In this document: in pieces, positions 30,220-39,931 of the stretch
How the letters are laid out: each line of letters opens with the position of its first letter
Numbering within the stretch: the stretch's first letter is position 1
NCBI GenBank assembly: GCA_001839685.1
Contig: MLAK01000593.1
Span: forward strand, 193,299 to 257,298
Reading direction: 5' to 3'
DNA: 64,000 nt
From: Tritrichomonas foetus
Taxonomy: Eukaryota > Parabasalia > Tritrichomonadida > Tritrichomonadidae
Translations under genes and position numbers: made by a program
The notes under the pieces: model-generated
The model's database searches: none
The model's input: only the letters and a program-made list of their open reading frames with translations
What the model was told of the DNA's origin: nothing

Positions 30220-31808
30220 CAATGGACCCAGAAGACTTAACGGCCACACAAGTCTCAATCCAACAGCCAGCTGCACCATACTATACACTTGAAAATCAAG
30301 AAAATGAAAAAGTAAAGGAAAAAGATGAGGAAAAATCAGATAAGAATGATTCTGATGATGTAGATCTAACTGTAACAATGAATGGAATCGCTAAACCAGA
30401 CAGTCCATTTGCTGCTGCACCTCCACAAGCTAACAACGATCCATTTGCTGCACCCGTTGACAACAGTAACGATCCATTTAGACCATCATCAACAGTAAAT
30501 GATCCATTCAAAGATAATTCATCAAAGAAAATTACAGTTAATGATCCATTTGCACCAACTTTACCGAAAGAAGAATCGAAATCATCACAAGCAAGCAATG
30601 ATCCATTTGCACAGGCCAAACCAGCCAGTAAGGATCCATTTGAATCGGCTTCTGCCAAACCAGCCAGTAAGGATCCATTTGAATCGGCTTCTGCCAAACC
30701 AGTCAGTAAGGATCCATTTGAATCGGCTTCTGCCAAAACTGCTAACACAGAAGAAAAGAAAGAAAATGATGAAAAATCGCAAGACGAATCAGAGCCAACA
30801 AAATGTGCTGATCCTTTCGCACCACCACCCAAGAAGAATTTGGATCCATTCGCTCCTGCTGAACCAAAGAAATGTCTGGATCCATTCGCTCCTGTTCCTC
30901 CAAAGAAAAGTCAAGATCCTTTTGCAGCTGCTTCAAGTGCTGCTGGAATTGATCCATTTGCACCAGCACCACGACGAAGTGAAGATCCTTTTGCACCTGC
31001 AGTTCCAAAGAAGAACATGGATCCATTTGCTGCAGCTTCATCTGCAAATAAAACAAACGATCCATTTTCATCAAATCCTTTTGAACCTGTTTCCAAGAAT
31101 GATCCTTTCGCAACTTCTAAAAACGACCCTTTTGCACCACAACAAAGCAAACCATTCTCTGCTAATTCGCCAACTTCAGGAAGTTCAAATCCATTTGCAC
31201 CAGCTTCTTCTTCAAATACAGATCCATTCTCAGTGAAATCTGGAAACGCTGATCCTTTTGCACCATCAAATACTAAATCAGGAAATGCAGATCCATTTTC
31301 AGTGAAATCTGGAAACGCTGATCCTTTTGCGCCATCAAGTACAAACACTAATCCCTTCCAGGCATCTTCAAGTAAAGAAAGCAATGATCCATTTGCTTCA
31401 CAAACTAAACCAGAGCCATCATCACCTGTTACTTCAAACAGTGCAACCCCTTCAAACATGAACAGCATGAAATCAGCAGATCCTTTTGCGAGCACACCAA
31501 ATGTAGCTGATGAAAAAGGTTCCAAGAAAGATGATGAAAAGAAGAAGAAGAAAGACAAGAAAGATGAAAAGAAAAAGAAGGAAGAGAAAAAGAAAGAGAA
31601 GAAGGATGACAAGAAAAAGAAGGAGGAGAAAAAGAAAGATAAAAAAGAAGACAAGAAGAAGAAAGAGAAAAAAGATGAAAAGAAAAAGAAGGAAGAGAAA
31701 AAGAAAGAGAAGAAGGATGACAAGAAAAAGAAGGAGGAGAAAAAGAAAGATAAAAAAGAAGACAAGAAGAAGAAAGAGAAAAAAGATGAAAAGAAAAAGA
31801 AGAAGTAA
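26295..31808 (+). CDS. p97/Cdc48-like AAA protein fused to a DPF-motif array and Lys/Glu tail
   Basis: An 1837-residue frame, including 340 ambiguous bases. Residues 1 to about 190 match the p97/Cdc48 N domain (MSQSKMKELGLEKG, RLQIEAYLGQLV, RGYILSIPG). Residues about 190-400 match its D1 AAA module (YDDFGG, TIELPL). Walker A is TGMGKT (220-228 region), but Walker B reads YLDDID (Asp281 replaces the catalytic Glu), and the arginine-finger region has KFGNYLTF in place of RFD, so hydrolysis is doubtful. No D2 is present. From about residue 420 to 1720 are more than 60 DPF motifs plus a few NPF, as in clathrin accessory proteins that bind AP-2 appendage and EH domains. A poly-Glu run lies at 30189-30220. 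The last 100 residues are almost all Lys, Glu and Asp. Confidence 0.88.
28590..31500 (+). repeat. DPF/NPF short tandem repeat region
   Basis: GATCCATTT(T/G) or close variants recurs every 8-30 codons, densest at 28600-29420, where units such as EDPFAAKK and TEDPFGPKK are near-perfect tandem copies. Later parts are more diverged. A triplicated 45-base unit encodes KDPFESASAKPAS at about 30630-30740. Repeat expansion and contraction is the obvious way this region changes length. Confidence 0.85.
28956..29295. other. Assembly gap (340 N) inside the DPF repeat
   Basis: Unknown bases fill 28956-29295. The flanking sequences are the same GPKKTEDPF-encoding repeat, so the gap is probably an unresolved tandem repeat. 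The frame is maintained across it only if the stated length is right modulo three. Confidence 0.95.
31561..31805 (+). repeat. 111-bp tandem duplication encoding the Lys/Glu tail
   Basis: The segment 31561-31671 is followed by an apparently perfect copy at 31672-31782 and a partial third. Each unit encodes 37 residues of Lys, Glu and Asp. The duplication is in frame. Confidence 0.85.
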
Positions 31809-31949
31809 TTTTCATTAAATTGATCGTTTTTTTTTTTTTCCTATATATTTATTTCTGATTTGTTAATATTGCATGAATTGATCTTCCAAATTTAGTCATA
31901 ATATAAACCTTCAGTGAAATAGCTTCACTTTGAAAATTTTACTATGAAA

Positions 31950-33560
31950 AATGCAGAAGTTGAGGGAAATCCCTAGATATCATGAACTTATTGAAGAACA
32001 CGAAATCTTAGCAGATTTTTACATAGTGATGAAATCTATATATATTATCGCATTCAGAGTCTCAATTTTCAGCTGAGATAGGGCAACTTGACACTATTTT
32101 CGAAAAAATATCTATATCCAATATTTTATCAATTTATAAATGTTTTCTTCATATGTAAGTAGACATTTCCTTTTATTTTGGTCTGGTAATACAATATTCA
32201 AATGATGGAACCAAATTAAGCATTTTTGATTCAATTTTGAGAGAACAGAACCATAAATATTCATTAAAAAATGTCTTTCATAAATCATCATTGGCGTTCA
32301 TCTTCAGAAACAATGAATACTTATTATACTTCATTTTTAAAGAAAGTCAAAATGGAGAAAACCATGTCAATGTTGAAAGCATCATCAAAACAATGAAGAT
32401 AATCCATAACAATGAAAATATAATCGAAATTATTCATCAAGAAGCTTTGGTTTCATTTATAAGCTTTATTACATAATCTGATCCTTTTGTTATTAATTTA
32501 ACAGTGAATCCTTGTTTTACTTTTTCTCAGATGAGTCTTCTTGAATTTCCATGGCATTTGGTTCAATAAACATATAATGTAATCTTTGGATAAATAAAGC
32601 CAGATTAGATTATTTGCCATGATAATCATCTGCGATTGTGGGTGGAAATTCAGACATTGTTCAGATTTTAGAAGAGGAATCAAACATCATCTTTTATCTA
32701 CGTGATTATTTCACAGCAGTTGAATATTATCATGATGATATCTGCAAATATAATGAAAATTTAAATAAATTTCAAAAATCTGAGTTTACTTTTGATGTGC
32801 ATTCCTGTTTTGCTCGAACTGCCAATTTTGATTTGTTTGATGATTTTCATTTTTCCAAATAGGAAAATACCATAACAAACAGAGATGATAATCAACATGT
32901 TGGTCAGTAAATGCTTAAAGAATATGTTAAATCATTTTTAAAAGACAATATGAACTCGATCTAATAAATATGAACGTAACAAAAGTTGGACATAAATATG
33001 AAAGGTCGAGTTTTTATTTTGCTTTCAAGATTTTTTCGAAATACAAAAGGAATATCTTTGATGATTTATGATACGTCAATATTATAAGCAGTAAAGACTG
33101 AACATTATGAAATTGTTGAACTTCTATTGAAGCATCTAATATTGATGCTAATTTTACTCAAGCAACCTGAGATTGATATAAATATAAAAGATCCGATTAA
33201 CAACAATTTTTCATGATTCTTTTTCACCAGGAACTGGAGATATTTATTCCATAAAACATCACGATATATTAAACACAACTACCCATGATAAAATGGTTAA
33301 AATATTTTATCTCATCTAGAATTGATATCAATATATCAAGTCGCATTTTTTACATGTTCATCATATTTTTTACATTCATGTGGAGTTTTATCTTCTTGTT
33401 CAAGTATCACCACTTTCAATAGTAAAATTAAATAGACATCCAAAAATTTTGGAATTACTCACAATGAAAATGTCTCCTAGATTTTCTTCATGAAATAATC
33501 TAAATTTATGCAATAGTGGTGATATCTTTAATGAATTACATTCATATTACATCAACCAAT
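31950..33560 (+). pseudogene. Decayed ankyrin-repeat (DUF3447-type) gene
   Basis: Fragments in different frames read like trichomonad ankyrin proteins. An N-terminal piece near 31951 (RYHELIEEHEILADFY) is followed by KYSLKNVFHKSSLAFIFRNN and EYLLYFIFKE at about 32240-32345. GGNSDIVQILEEE begins at 32641, TAVEYYHDD follows, and degenerate ankyrin repeats lie near 33100-33200 (EIVELLLKH, PEIDINIKD) and 33430-33480 (PKILELL). Stops and frameshifts break every piece, so no protein of useful length can be made. Ankyrin proteins of this type are an expanded family in trichomonads. Exact ends are uncertain; the family identification rests on motif memory and order. Confidence 0.5.
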
Positions 33561-34525
33561 GGAATAATATCATAGGATTAATATCTTATGCTTAATAACT
33601 TATGATTAATATCTTATGAATGATATCTTATGATTAATATCTTATGATTNAAAATCTGAGTTTACTTTTGATGTGCATTCCTGTTTTGCTCGAACTGCCA
33701 ATTTTGATTTGTTTGATGATTTTCATTTTTCCAAATAGGAAAATACCATAACAAACAGAGATGATAATCAACATGTTGGTCAGTAAATGCTTAAAGAATA
33801 TGTTAAATCATTTTTAAAAGACAATATGAACTCGATCTAATAAATATGAACGTAACAAAAGTTGGACATAAATATGAAAGGTCGAGTTTTTATTTTGCTT
33901 TCAAGATTTTTTCGAAATACAAAAGGAATATCTTTGATGATTTATGATACGTCAATATTATAAGCAGTAAAGACTGAACATTATGAAATTGTTGAACTTC
34001 TATTGAAGCATCTAATATTGATGCTAATTTTACTCAAGCAACCTGAGATTGATATAAATATAAAAGATCCGATTAACAACAATTTTTCATGATTCTTTTT
34101 CACCAGGAACTGGAGATATTTATTCCATAAAACATCACGATATATTAAACACAACTACCCATGATAAAATGGTTAAAATATTTTATCTCATCTAGAATTG
34201 ATATCAATATATCAAGTCGCATTTTTTACATGTTCATCATATTTTTTACATTCATGTGGAGTTTTATCTTCTTGTTCAAGTATCACCACTTTCAATAGTA
34301 AAATTAAATAGACATCCAAAAATTTTGGAATTACTCACAATGAAAATGTCTCCTAGATTTTCTTCATGAAATAATCTAAATTTATGCAATAGTGGTGATA
34401 TCTTTAATGAATTACATTCATATTACATCAACCAATGGAATAATATCATAGGATTAATATCTTATGCTTAATAACTTATGATTAATATCTTATGATTAAT
34501 ATCTTATGATTAATATCTTATGATT
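32775..34525 (+). repeat. 875-bp tandem duplication of the ankyrin pseudogene 3' part, joined at a single N
   Basis: Sequence 32775-33649 recurs from 33651 onward (offset 876), apparently identical, with one N at 33650 at the joint. Either a recent tandem duplication or an assembly join of two contigs ending in the same sequence. Confidence 0.85.
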
Positions 34526-34570
34526 AATATCTTATGATTAACAACTTATGATTAACAACTTATGATTAAA
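34455..34570 (+). repeat. 14-bp satellite (ATTAATATCTTATG)
   Basis: About seven copies of a 14-base unit with small variants (ATTAACAACTTATG) end the second duplicate. The same satellite, with fewer copies, ends the first duplicate at about 33580-33649. Confidence 0.85.
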
Positions 34571-34797
34571 TAGAGAACAAAAAAAGGAAAAAGTACGTCG
34601 ACTAAAAATTAACTGATTAATCATGATCTATACCAAATTGCTGAACCATCTTTTGATATGGCCCAAATTTGATATGCTTATTCAAAAGAGATCAAAAGAA
34701 AAGAAATATGAAGATAAAAAATCATGTGAAATTATATGTAATTTATTAAATAACTAATTATAAAAATATGATATAAAAAATGTAAATAATCGAGTAA

Positions 34798-35238
34798 TTA
34801 GTGTTGTGGGAGCCTCCTCTGGTGACCTCCTCTTCTTCCGCGATTGCTATCTTTTGCATATCGACGGAATTGTCTCCCCTCTTCGAATCCGTAGTCTATG
34901 TTGACGCAAATATTTCTTCCGCATATTGTAGTCTTGTCGAGCCACTTGATAGCGGCGAGCGCATCATCGCGTCGATAAAATTCGACAAAGCAAAATCCGG
35001 CAGGCGAATTGTCTTCCCTGTAAATACCCATGGTTATCTTTTTGATTGGTCCGCACTGTGAAAACACGGTGTAGACCTGGGCTTCGTTGCAAATGTTTGG
35101 TTCACGATTTGGGATTTTACCAACATAAACTGTTGTCGAAACTGCTTCCAACTGCTCGATTTCTTCGGGGGTATGCTGTGCTTGACGGTCGTGGTATTTT
35201 ATTGGTGGATCTTCACTAAATACGATGATCGAAGCCAT
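34798..35238 (-). CDS. CBP20: Nuclear cap-binding protein subunit 2 (CBP20), RRM protein
   Basis: A 146-residue protein with one RRM, about the size of CBP20 (156 in human). The nuclear cap-binding complex binds the m7G cap of pre-mRNA through this subunit. RNP2 is TTVYVGKI and RNP1 is AGFCFVEF (family: CGFCFVEY). KKITMGIYRE matches the KKIIMGLD signature and GFEEGRQFRRY matches GFKEGRQYGRG, the cap-stacking C-terminal segment. Specific to CBP20 are the N-terminal extension before the RRM and the final Arg/Gly-rich tail (RGRRGGHQRR). ATG 35238 is the first in frame. The preceding sequence lacks a good initiator. Strong family call. Confidence 0.93.
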   Translation of the reverse strand: MASIIVFSEDPPIKYHDRQAQHTPEEIEQLEAVSTTVYVGKIPNREPNICNEAQVYTVFSQCGPIKKITMGIYREDNSPAGFCFVEFYRRDDALAAIKWLDKTTICGRNICVNIDYGFEEGRQFRRYAKDSNRGRRGGHQRRLPQH

Positions 35239-35871
35239 TTTGTCACTTTTTGGAGTGCGCCTGAAATATTAGCAAACTTTTTCATTGGTTTATTATTTTT
35301 GAGATATCACATTGAATATCATTTTTTAGTAAACGGAATTCCTTAGTCATATCCTAAAAAGAATATTCCTATAAAAACTCCTTTTAAGAAATGCATTATA
35401 TTTAATACAATGATAGAATTTTGGTGGAATGTGGAAAAAGAAAAAAGTTCAAAATTCCATTCAAAATATTTATTTAATATATTTGTTACAAAACAATTTG
35501 CGTTTCAAATCGATTCAAACATGGTCCAATAGTACTAATAATATATGTATTCTTTTTTTTTTTTTTTTTTTTTTTTGAGATGAAATTTCTTATAAATTTA
35601 TAAATTTGTGAGTAAAGACAAAAATATAGATACAAACAAATAATTATATATCATCTGAATTTCAAGCAATAACAAAAACTTCACCATTCTTTTTCTTCAG
35701 GAAATATCCTAACCCTTTGAATATAAAACGTTAAAATTTCGAAAGCTGTTTTTGTAAAGGTGAATTAATTTTTGTCGCGGTATTAATCTGATCATAAATT
35801 TACGCATTTGACCATATAAAATACCGAAAAAAGCTGCTGTGAAAAAAATATGATTATAGAGTCGTGGAAAT
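35239..35871. other. Intergenic with poly-T tract
   Basis: About 630 bases between two minus-strand genes. A pure run of 22-24 T at about 35553-35576 stands out. It may be transcribed in the 3' flank of the Tup1-like gene. No gene recognised. Confidence 0.45.
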
Positions 35872-37356
35872 TCATTGTGGTGGTGTATATTCCCACATAC
35901 AGACGAGTCCATCACCTGAGCATGATACAATTGCATTTTCAGTTGGATGATGGTGAACTTCAAATAATGTATTTTTATGTCCAATGATTGTGAATAATTC
36001 CTCTCCGGTGTCTCGATTCCACCATTTCAATGTTTCATCTTTCGATCCAGTAATCATCAGATTGGAATTCTTTGCCATTGATGCGCAAATTACGTAGTCA
36101 CGGTGCCCATTAAAAACATGCTTACAAGATGCAACACCATGAAGAGTCCATAATTTCGCACTTTTGTCTTGTGATGTTGTTACAATCGAACTTTCATTTG
36201 GAACAGTTTCAACGCAGAGTAAGTATTCATTATGTGCGGAGAATGTATTCATTGGTTGAGTGAAAGTTGGTTCGTATATTCCAACGCACCCTTTCATGAA
36301 TCCAACTAAAATATAGCTTTCATCTGAGTCAGTTGCCAAAGAAACGATTGCACCTTCTTTGTTGAGTTTCCCGTTTGACTCTGCACCATGCTGGATCATT
36401 TTAATGAGCGAGAGTCGTTGTAAGTCCCAAATACAGAGAACTCCATCATATGAGCCACTTATTAATCGATTGTCTTTCAGAAAAAGGAGTGAAGAAACCG
36501 TTTTCTTGTGGAATTCTAACGAGCCAATACATTTTCGTGTTTCAGTCGAAATTATTGAAACTGAAGATGACATGGAACTCACTGCTATTAAACGTCCATC
36601 AGGTGAAAATCTAATTACTCGAGTATGCAACTCATTTCGGTTTATTGAGCGAGGTATCTCAACAGAATACATAAGTGCACCATTTTCTGATGAAATGACG
36701 TGTAAAAGTCGCCCATCTGAAAAAGCAATACACCGTCCTGTTGGATCGAACTGAACTGAGCAAAGAACAGCGGGTGTTGAGAGGGCAAATCGAAGTCGGA
36801 CGTTAAATAAATTATTCGATGGACTAATCTGCCAGGGGATATCGACGATACTCATTTGGGATGGCTCTGAATGGGTAGAATGATCGATTGGTGCATTGTT
36901 TTGGGCGTGCTGATTGTTTTGACTGTTTATATTATTATTTAATATATTTTGTCCGTCAGTTTGTCTGTTTTGTTGAATTTGAATATTTTGTTGTCTGTTG
37001 ATAGCGTTGGCCTCTTTCGATTGGCCGCTGAGATAAGACTGTTCTCTGGTTTGTTGAGAGAGATTTGGAGCAGCGTTTGGTATCATCTTATCGGGAGTGG
37101 GAGGAGCGTCCGAAGAGCCGCTTAGTTGTTCTTTCATTGATTCGTACATACTGATCATCATATTGTAATCAGCCTCGTATTGCTGAATGTGGATGCGACA
37201 TTGATCTCGAATTCGTTTCAGATCTTTGATGGAAGACTGAATTTTGCAGATTGCATCCGATACTTCTGTGATGGCGTTTTCAGCTCGCCTGACAGCAGGA
37301 AGAGATTCATTCCCAGAGAGATGAATCTGAAGGTAACTAGAAATATCGTCATTCAT
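35872..37356 (-). CDS. Tup1-like WD40 corepressor
   Basis: A 494-residue protein. Residues about 5-90 form a helical/coiled-coil segment (RRAENAITEVSDAICKIQSSIKDLKRIRDQ) like the Tup1 tetramerisation domain. A disordered Gln/Asn-rich linker follows to about residue 165, then seven WD40 repeats with clear GH-WD signatures (LCIWDL, AKLWTL, LKWWNR, CMWEY). The order N-coil, Q-rich linker, WD propeller is the Tup1/Groucho arrangement, a transcriptional corepressor recruited by DNA-binding factors. The segment PAVLCSVQFDPTGRCIAFSDG resembles the first Tup1 blade. ATG 37356 was chosen because upstream in-frame codons include only a GTG start and then a stop. Alternatives are other WD40 proteins with coiled N-termini, such as TBL1 or PRP19-like. 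Confidence 0.78.
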   Translation of the reverse strand: MNDDISSYLQIHLSGNESLPAVRRAENAITEVSDAICKIQSSIKDLKRIRDQCRIHIQQYEADYNMMISMYESMKEQLSGSSDAPPTPDKMIPNAAPNLSQQTREQSYLSGQSKEANAINRQQNIQIQQNRQTDGQNILNNNINSQNNQHAQNNAPIDHSTHSEPSQMSIVDIPWQISPSNNLFNVRLRFALSTPAVLCSVQFDPTGRCIAFSDGRLLHVISSENGALMYSVEIPRSINRNELHTRVIRFSPDGRLIAVSSMSSSVSIISTETRKCIGSLEFHKKTVSSLLFLKDNRLISGSYDGVLCIWDLQRLSLIKMIQHGAESNGKLNKEGAIVSLATDSDESYILVGFMKGCVGIYEPTFTQPMNTFSAHNEYLLCVETVPNESSIVTTSQDKSAKLWTLHGVASCKHVFNGHRDYVICASMAKNSNLMITGSKDETLKWWNRDTGEELFTIIGHKNTLFEVHHHPTENAIVSCSGDGLVCMWEYTPPQ

Positions 37357-38591
37357 TTGATTTCTTCTTCCATTTTCCACTTTTTCTATGATTTTTCTTC
37401 AAGATCTTTTATGAGTGAATTGTTGGTGAAAAAAATCAGAGGATGTATCATATTTCTAAGCATAGTCACTTTTTCTTAATATTTCTCAATTATCTTTAGA
37501 TCGATAAGTGATTCACTTCGACATGATATTGATTTTGATGAGATTCGAGAATCTTTTTTTCTGAGAATAATAAAAATATATTTTGAAATTATTATGAGTA
37601 ACTGAAATATTGATGAGACAATATTTATATTGAAAAAGTTTGAAATCGGAATTTTTCAAAAGTGATATTTTCTTTCACATGAAATTTTGAATGCCCTGGC
37701 TATTGAGATCATAAAGGGTGATGAAATTGAATGATTTTCTCTGAAATTTACATTGAATAAACTACTCAAAAAACATTAAAAATTATTCAAATCTTGTCTT
37801 GGGAAATTTCTGAATCACCATTAACTTTTTAAGATAGTGACCGAAAGTAAATATGTTGAAAAAAGTGTACCGTTTTATTTATTTTTGAAAAAGTGAGTTT
37901 TGTTTATTTGATGTTGGAAACTGACTTTTGTCTCAGTAACAAAGATTTTCGTATATTGACTGGTCTATGCTATATAATCCAATGATGTGAATTTCAGTGA
38001 TTATTTCCATTAAAAATTGAGAAAACCCATAATTATATTTGGTTAGTTATCTTTTTTATGAATGACATATTTCCTTTGTTTTTAGAAGTCATACAGAATA
38101 AGAAACAACATGGAAGTGGAAAAGTTGATAAACAGCTGTTATTACAATTGATCACAATATTTATAATTTGACCAAACCAAAGTTACAAAATTGATGTCAC
38201 CAAAAGATATTTTGAACAAAATAAAACATTTCATAAATTCCAGCAGCTTGACAATCATACAAGATCTTTCGAAAAATTAACAGTATACCAAAATGGTCGA
38301 AATTTCGGCTTTTTACAAACTGTGAAAGAGATAATTGGAAGTATTTTGCAAAAGTCTAGAAAGTGTAACTAGTTTTTCGAAGATTATAATAAGAGAAATT
38401 TATCTCTATACCTTTCTACAAGTGACTCGTCTTCACAAATTGTTTGATTGAAGACTTTATTTGAATAATTAGTTTAATGAATGAGTGAAATAAATTATGA
38501 ATGAGTGAAATAAATTATGAATGAGTGAAATAAATCATAAACGAGTGAAATAAATCATAAACTTATGAATCAGTTATATTTATGAAACTGC
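37357..38591. other. Intergenic, AT-rich, with a small satellite
   Basis: About 1.2 kb between two minus-strand genes. Apart from the 20-bp repeat near its right end, I see no gene remnants. Confidence 0.45.
38480..38562 (+). repeat. 20-bp tandem repeat
   Basis: About four copies of a unit like GAATGAGTGAAATAAATTAT, the last two with ACGAGTG and TCATAA variants. It lies 30 bases past the end of the aldo/keto reductase gene, in its 3' flank. Confidence 0.85.
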
Positions 38592-39440
38592 TTAGTGAAT
38601 GCGAACGCTGTGAATCATTTTAACTGTAGCCGGATCATGATGTTCAATGATTTCAGAATGGCCGATATCAAGTTTAGATATTTCCGCGTTGTCATCATCA
38701 TCAAGCTTGAAGTCGAGAATATTAAAGTTTTCGACAATTCTCTCATTATGGACAGATTTTGGAATGATGATAACTCCTCTTTGTACATTCCACCTGAGAG
38801 CAACTTGTGCGCATGTCTTTCCATATTTCTTTCCAATTGCTGATAACACTGGGTGACTGAAAATGTTACGTTTTCCTTCATCTAGGGGTCCCCAGGCCAT
38901 TGGAACAACATTGAACTCTTTCATTGTTTCCAAAGCATTGTTTTGTTGGAAGAAAGGATGTAATTCAACTTGGTTGACCATAGGCTTGATTCTGCAGTTC
39001 AAGCAAAGATCGGTTAATCGATCAGGGAAGAAATTAGAAACACCAATAGATTTGATTTTTCCTGCTTCATATAATTCTTCGACAGCACGCCAAGCTCCAT
39101 AATAATCGCCGAATGCTTGGTGAAGCAAGTAGAGATCAATGTATTCAAGGCCAAGATTTTCTAATGATTTTTGAAATGCCTTCTTTGTTGATTCATATCC
39201 AAAATCTTGGACCCAACATTTCGTCACAATGAATAGTTCATTACGTGGAACTCCAGATTTCTTAATAGCAGCACCTACTTCCTTTTCATTTCCATAGACA
39301 GCTGCTGTATCAATAAGACGGTATCCTGCTTTGATCGCATTAGAAACTGATGACTCGCATGTTTCATTGGCTGGAATTTGGTAGACACCGAATCCAATAA
39401 GAGGGACATTGACATCATTAGCAAGTGTAACGTACTCCAT
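38592..39440 (-). CDS. Aldo/keto reductase
   Basis: A 282-residue NADPH-dependent oxidoreductase with the (beta/alpha)8 AKR fold, soluble. All four tetrad residues are visible: Asp in LIDTAAVYG, Tyr in the same motif, Lys in VTKCW and His in LLHQ. GVSNF and IIPKS (cofactor-binding end) are also present. Its length and the loop pattern (IPANETCESSVSNAIKAGYRLIDTA) fit bacterial-type AKR5-like enzymes that reduce small carbonyl compounds such as 2,5-diketo-D-gluconate or methylglyoxal. It could be of bacterial origin, as many metabolic enzymes in trichomonads are, but base composition looks like the neighbours. Substrate cannot be told. ATG 39440 gives the usual family start (VTLANDVNVPLIGFG). 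Confidence 0.92.
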   Translation of the reverse strand: MEYVTLANDVNVPLIGFGVYQIPANETCESSVSNAIKAGYRLIDTAAVYGNEKEVGAAIKKSGVPRNELFIVTKCWVQDFGYESTKKAFQKSLENLGLEYIDLYLLHQAFGDYYGAWRAVEELYEAGKIKSIGVSNFFPDRLTDLCLNCRIKPMVNQVELHPFFQQNNALETMKEFNVVPMAWGPLDEGKRNIFSHPVLSAIGKKYGKTCAQVALRWNVQRGVIIIPKSVHNERIVENFNILDFKLDDDDNAEISKLDIGHSEIIEHHDPATVKMIHSVRIH

Positions 39441-39931
39441 GTGCTTTTGTTCGCTGGAAAGATAAAAAAATGAAATGGAATGTCAATTTTATAATTGAAT
39501 TGAATATAAATTGATTTACGATTATTTTGTATTTAAAAAGTGAAAAATCGTACTATCAAAAAGTTCGATTCTTCGAAATTATGTGGTCATGTAACTTTTA
39601 TGATGCCAAATAAGATCAGAAATATTGGTTCAATATTTGTCAATTATCTCTGTAACTGTTGATATCATTTAAATTATTGCGAACAATCTTTTAAATTTAT
39701 CTTATATTACATACTATATTTCCTCTAATTATCTGTTTACTCATTACATATAAATTTATATAACTGATGAACTGACCAAGTAAATTATGAATTAATGATA
39801 AACGGCAATTATTTAGCATTTAATCTCATGAAAATTATACCTTATTATTCACCATATGAATGTATATTTCTCAAATTTTGAAACGTGTTTTGTATGAATT
39901 TCAAAATCTTGGATTTAAATTTGATTGACTA
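39441..39931. other. Divergent intergenic region
   Basis: About 490 bases between the divergent aldo/keto reductase and the Sfi1-like gene. Both promoters must lie here. AT-rich; no clear initiator close to either ATG, and no gene. Confidence 0.4.

Noticed and set aside
28463..31815. Long antisense and alternate-frame reading frames across the DPF repeat
   Set aside because: The repeated GATCCATTT unit lacks stops in other frames; the encoded peptides are monotonous and contain the gap.
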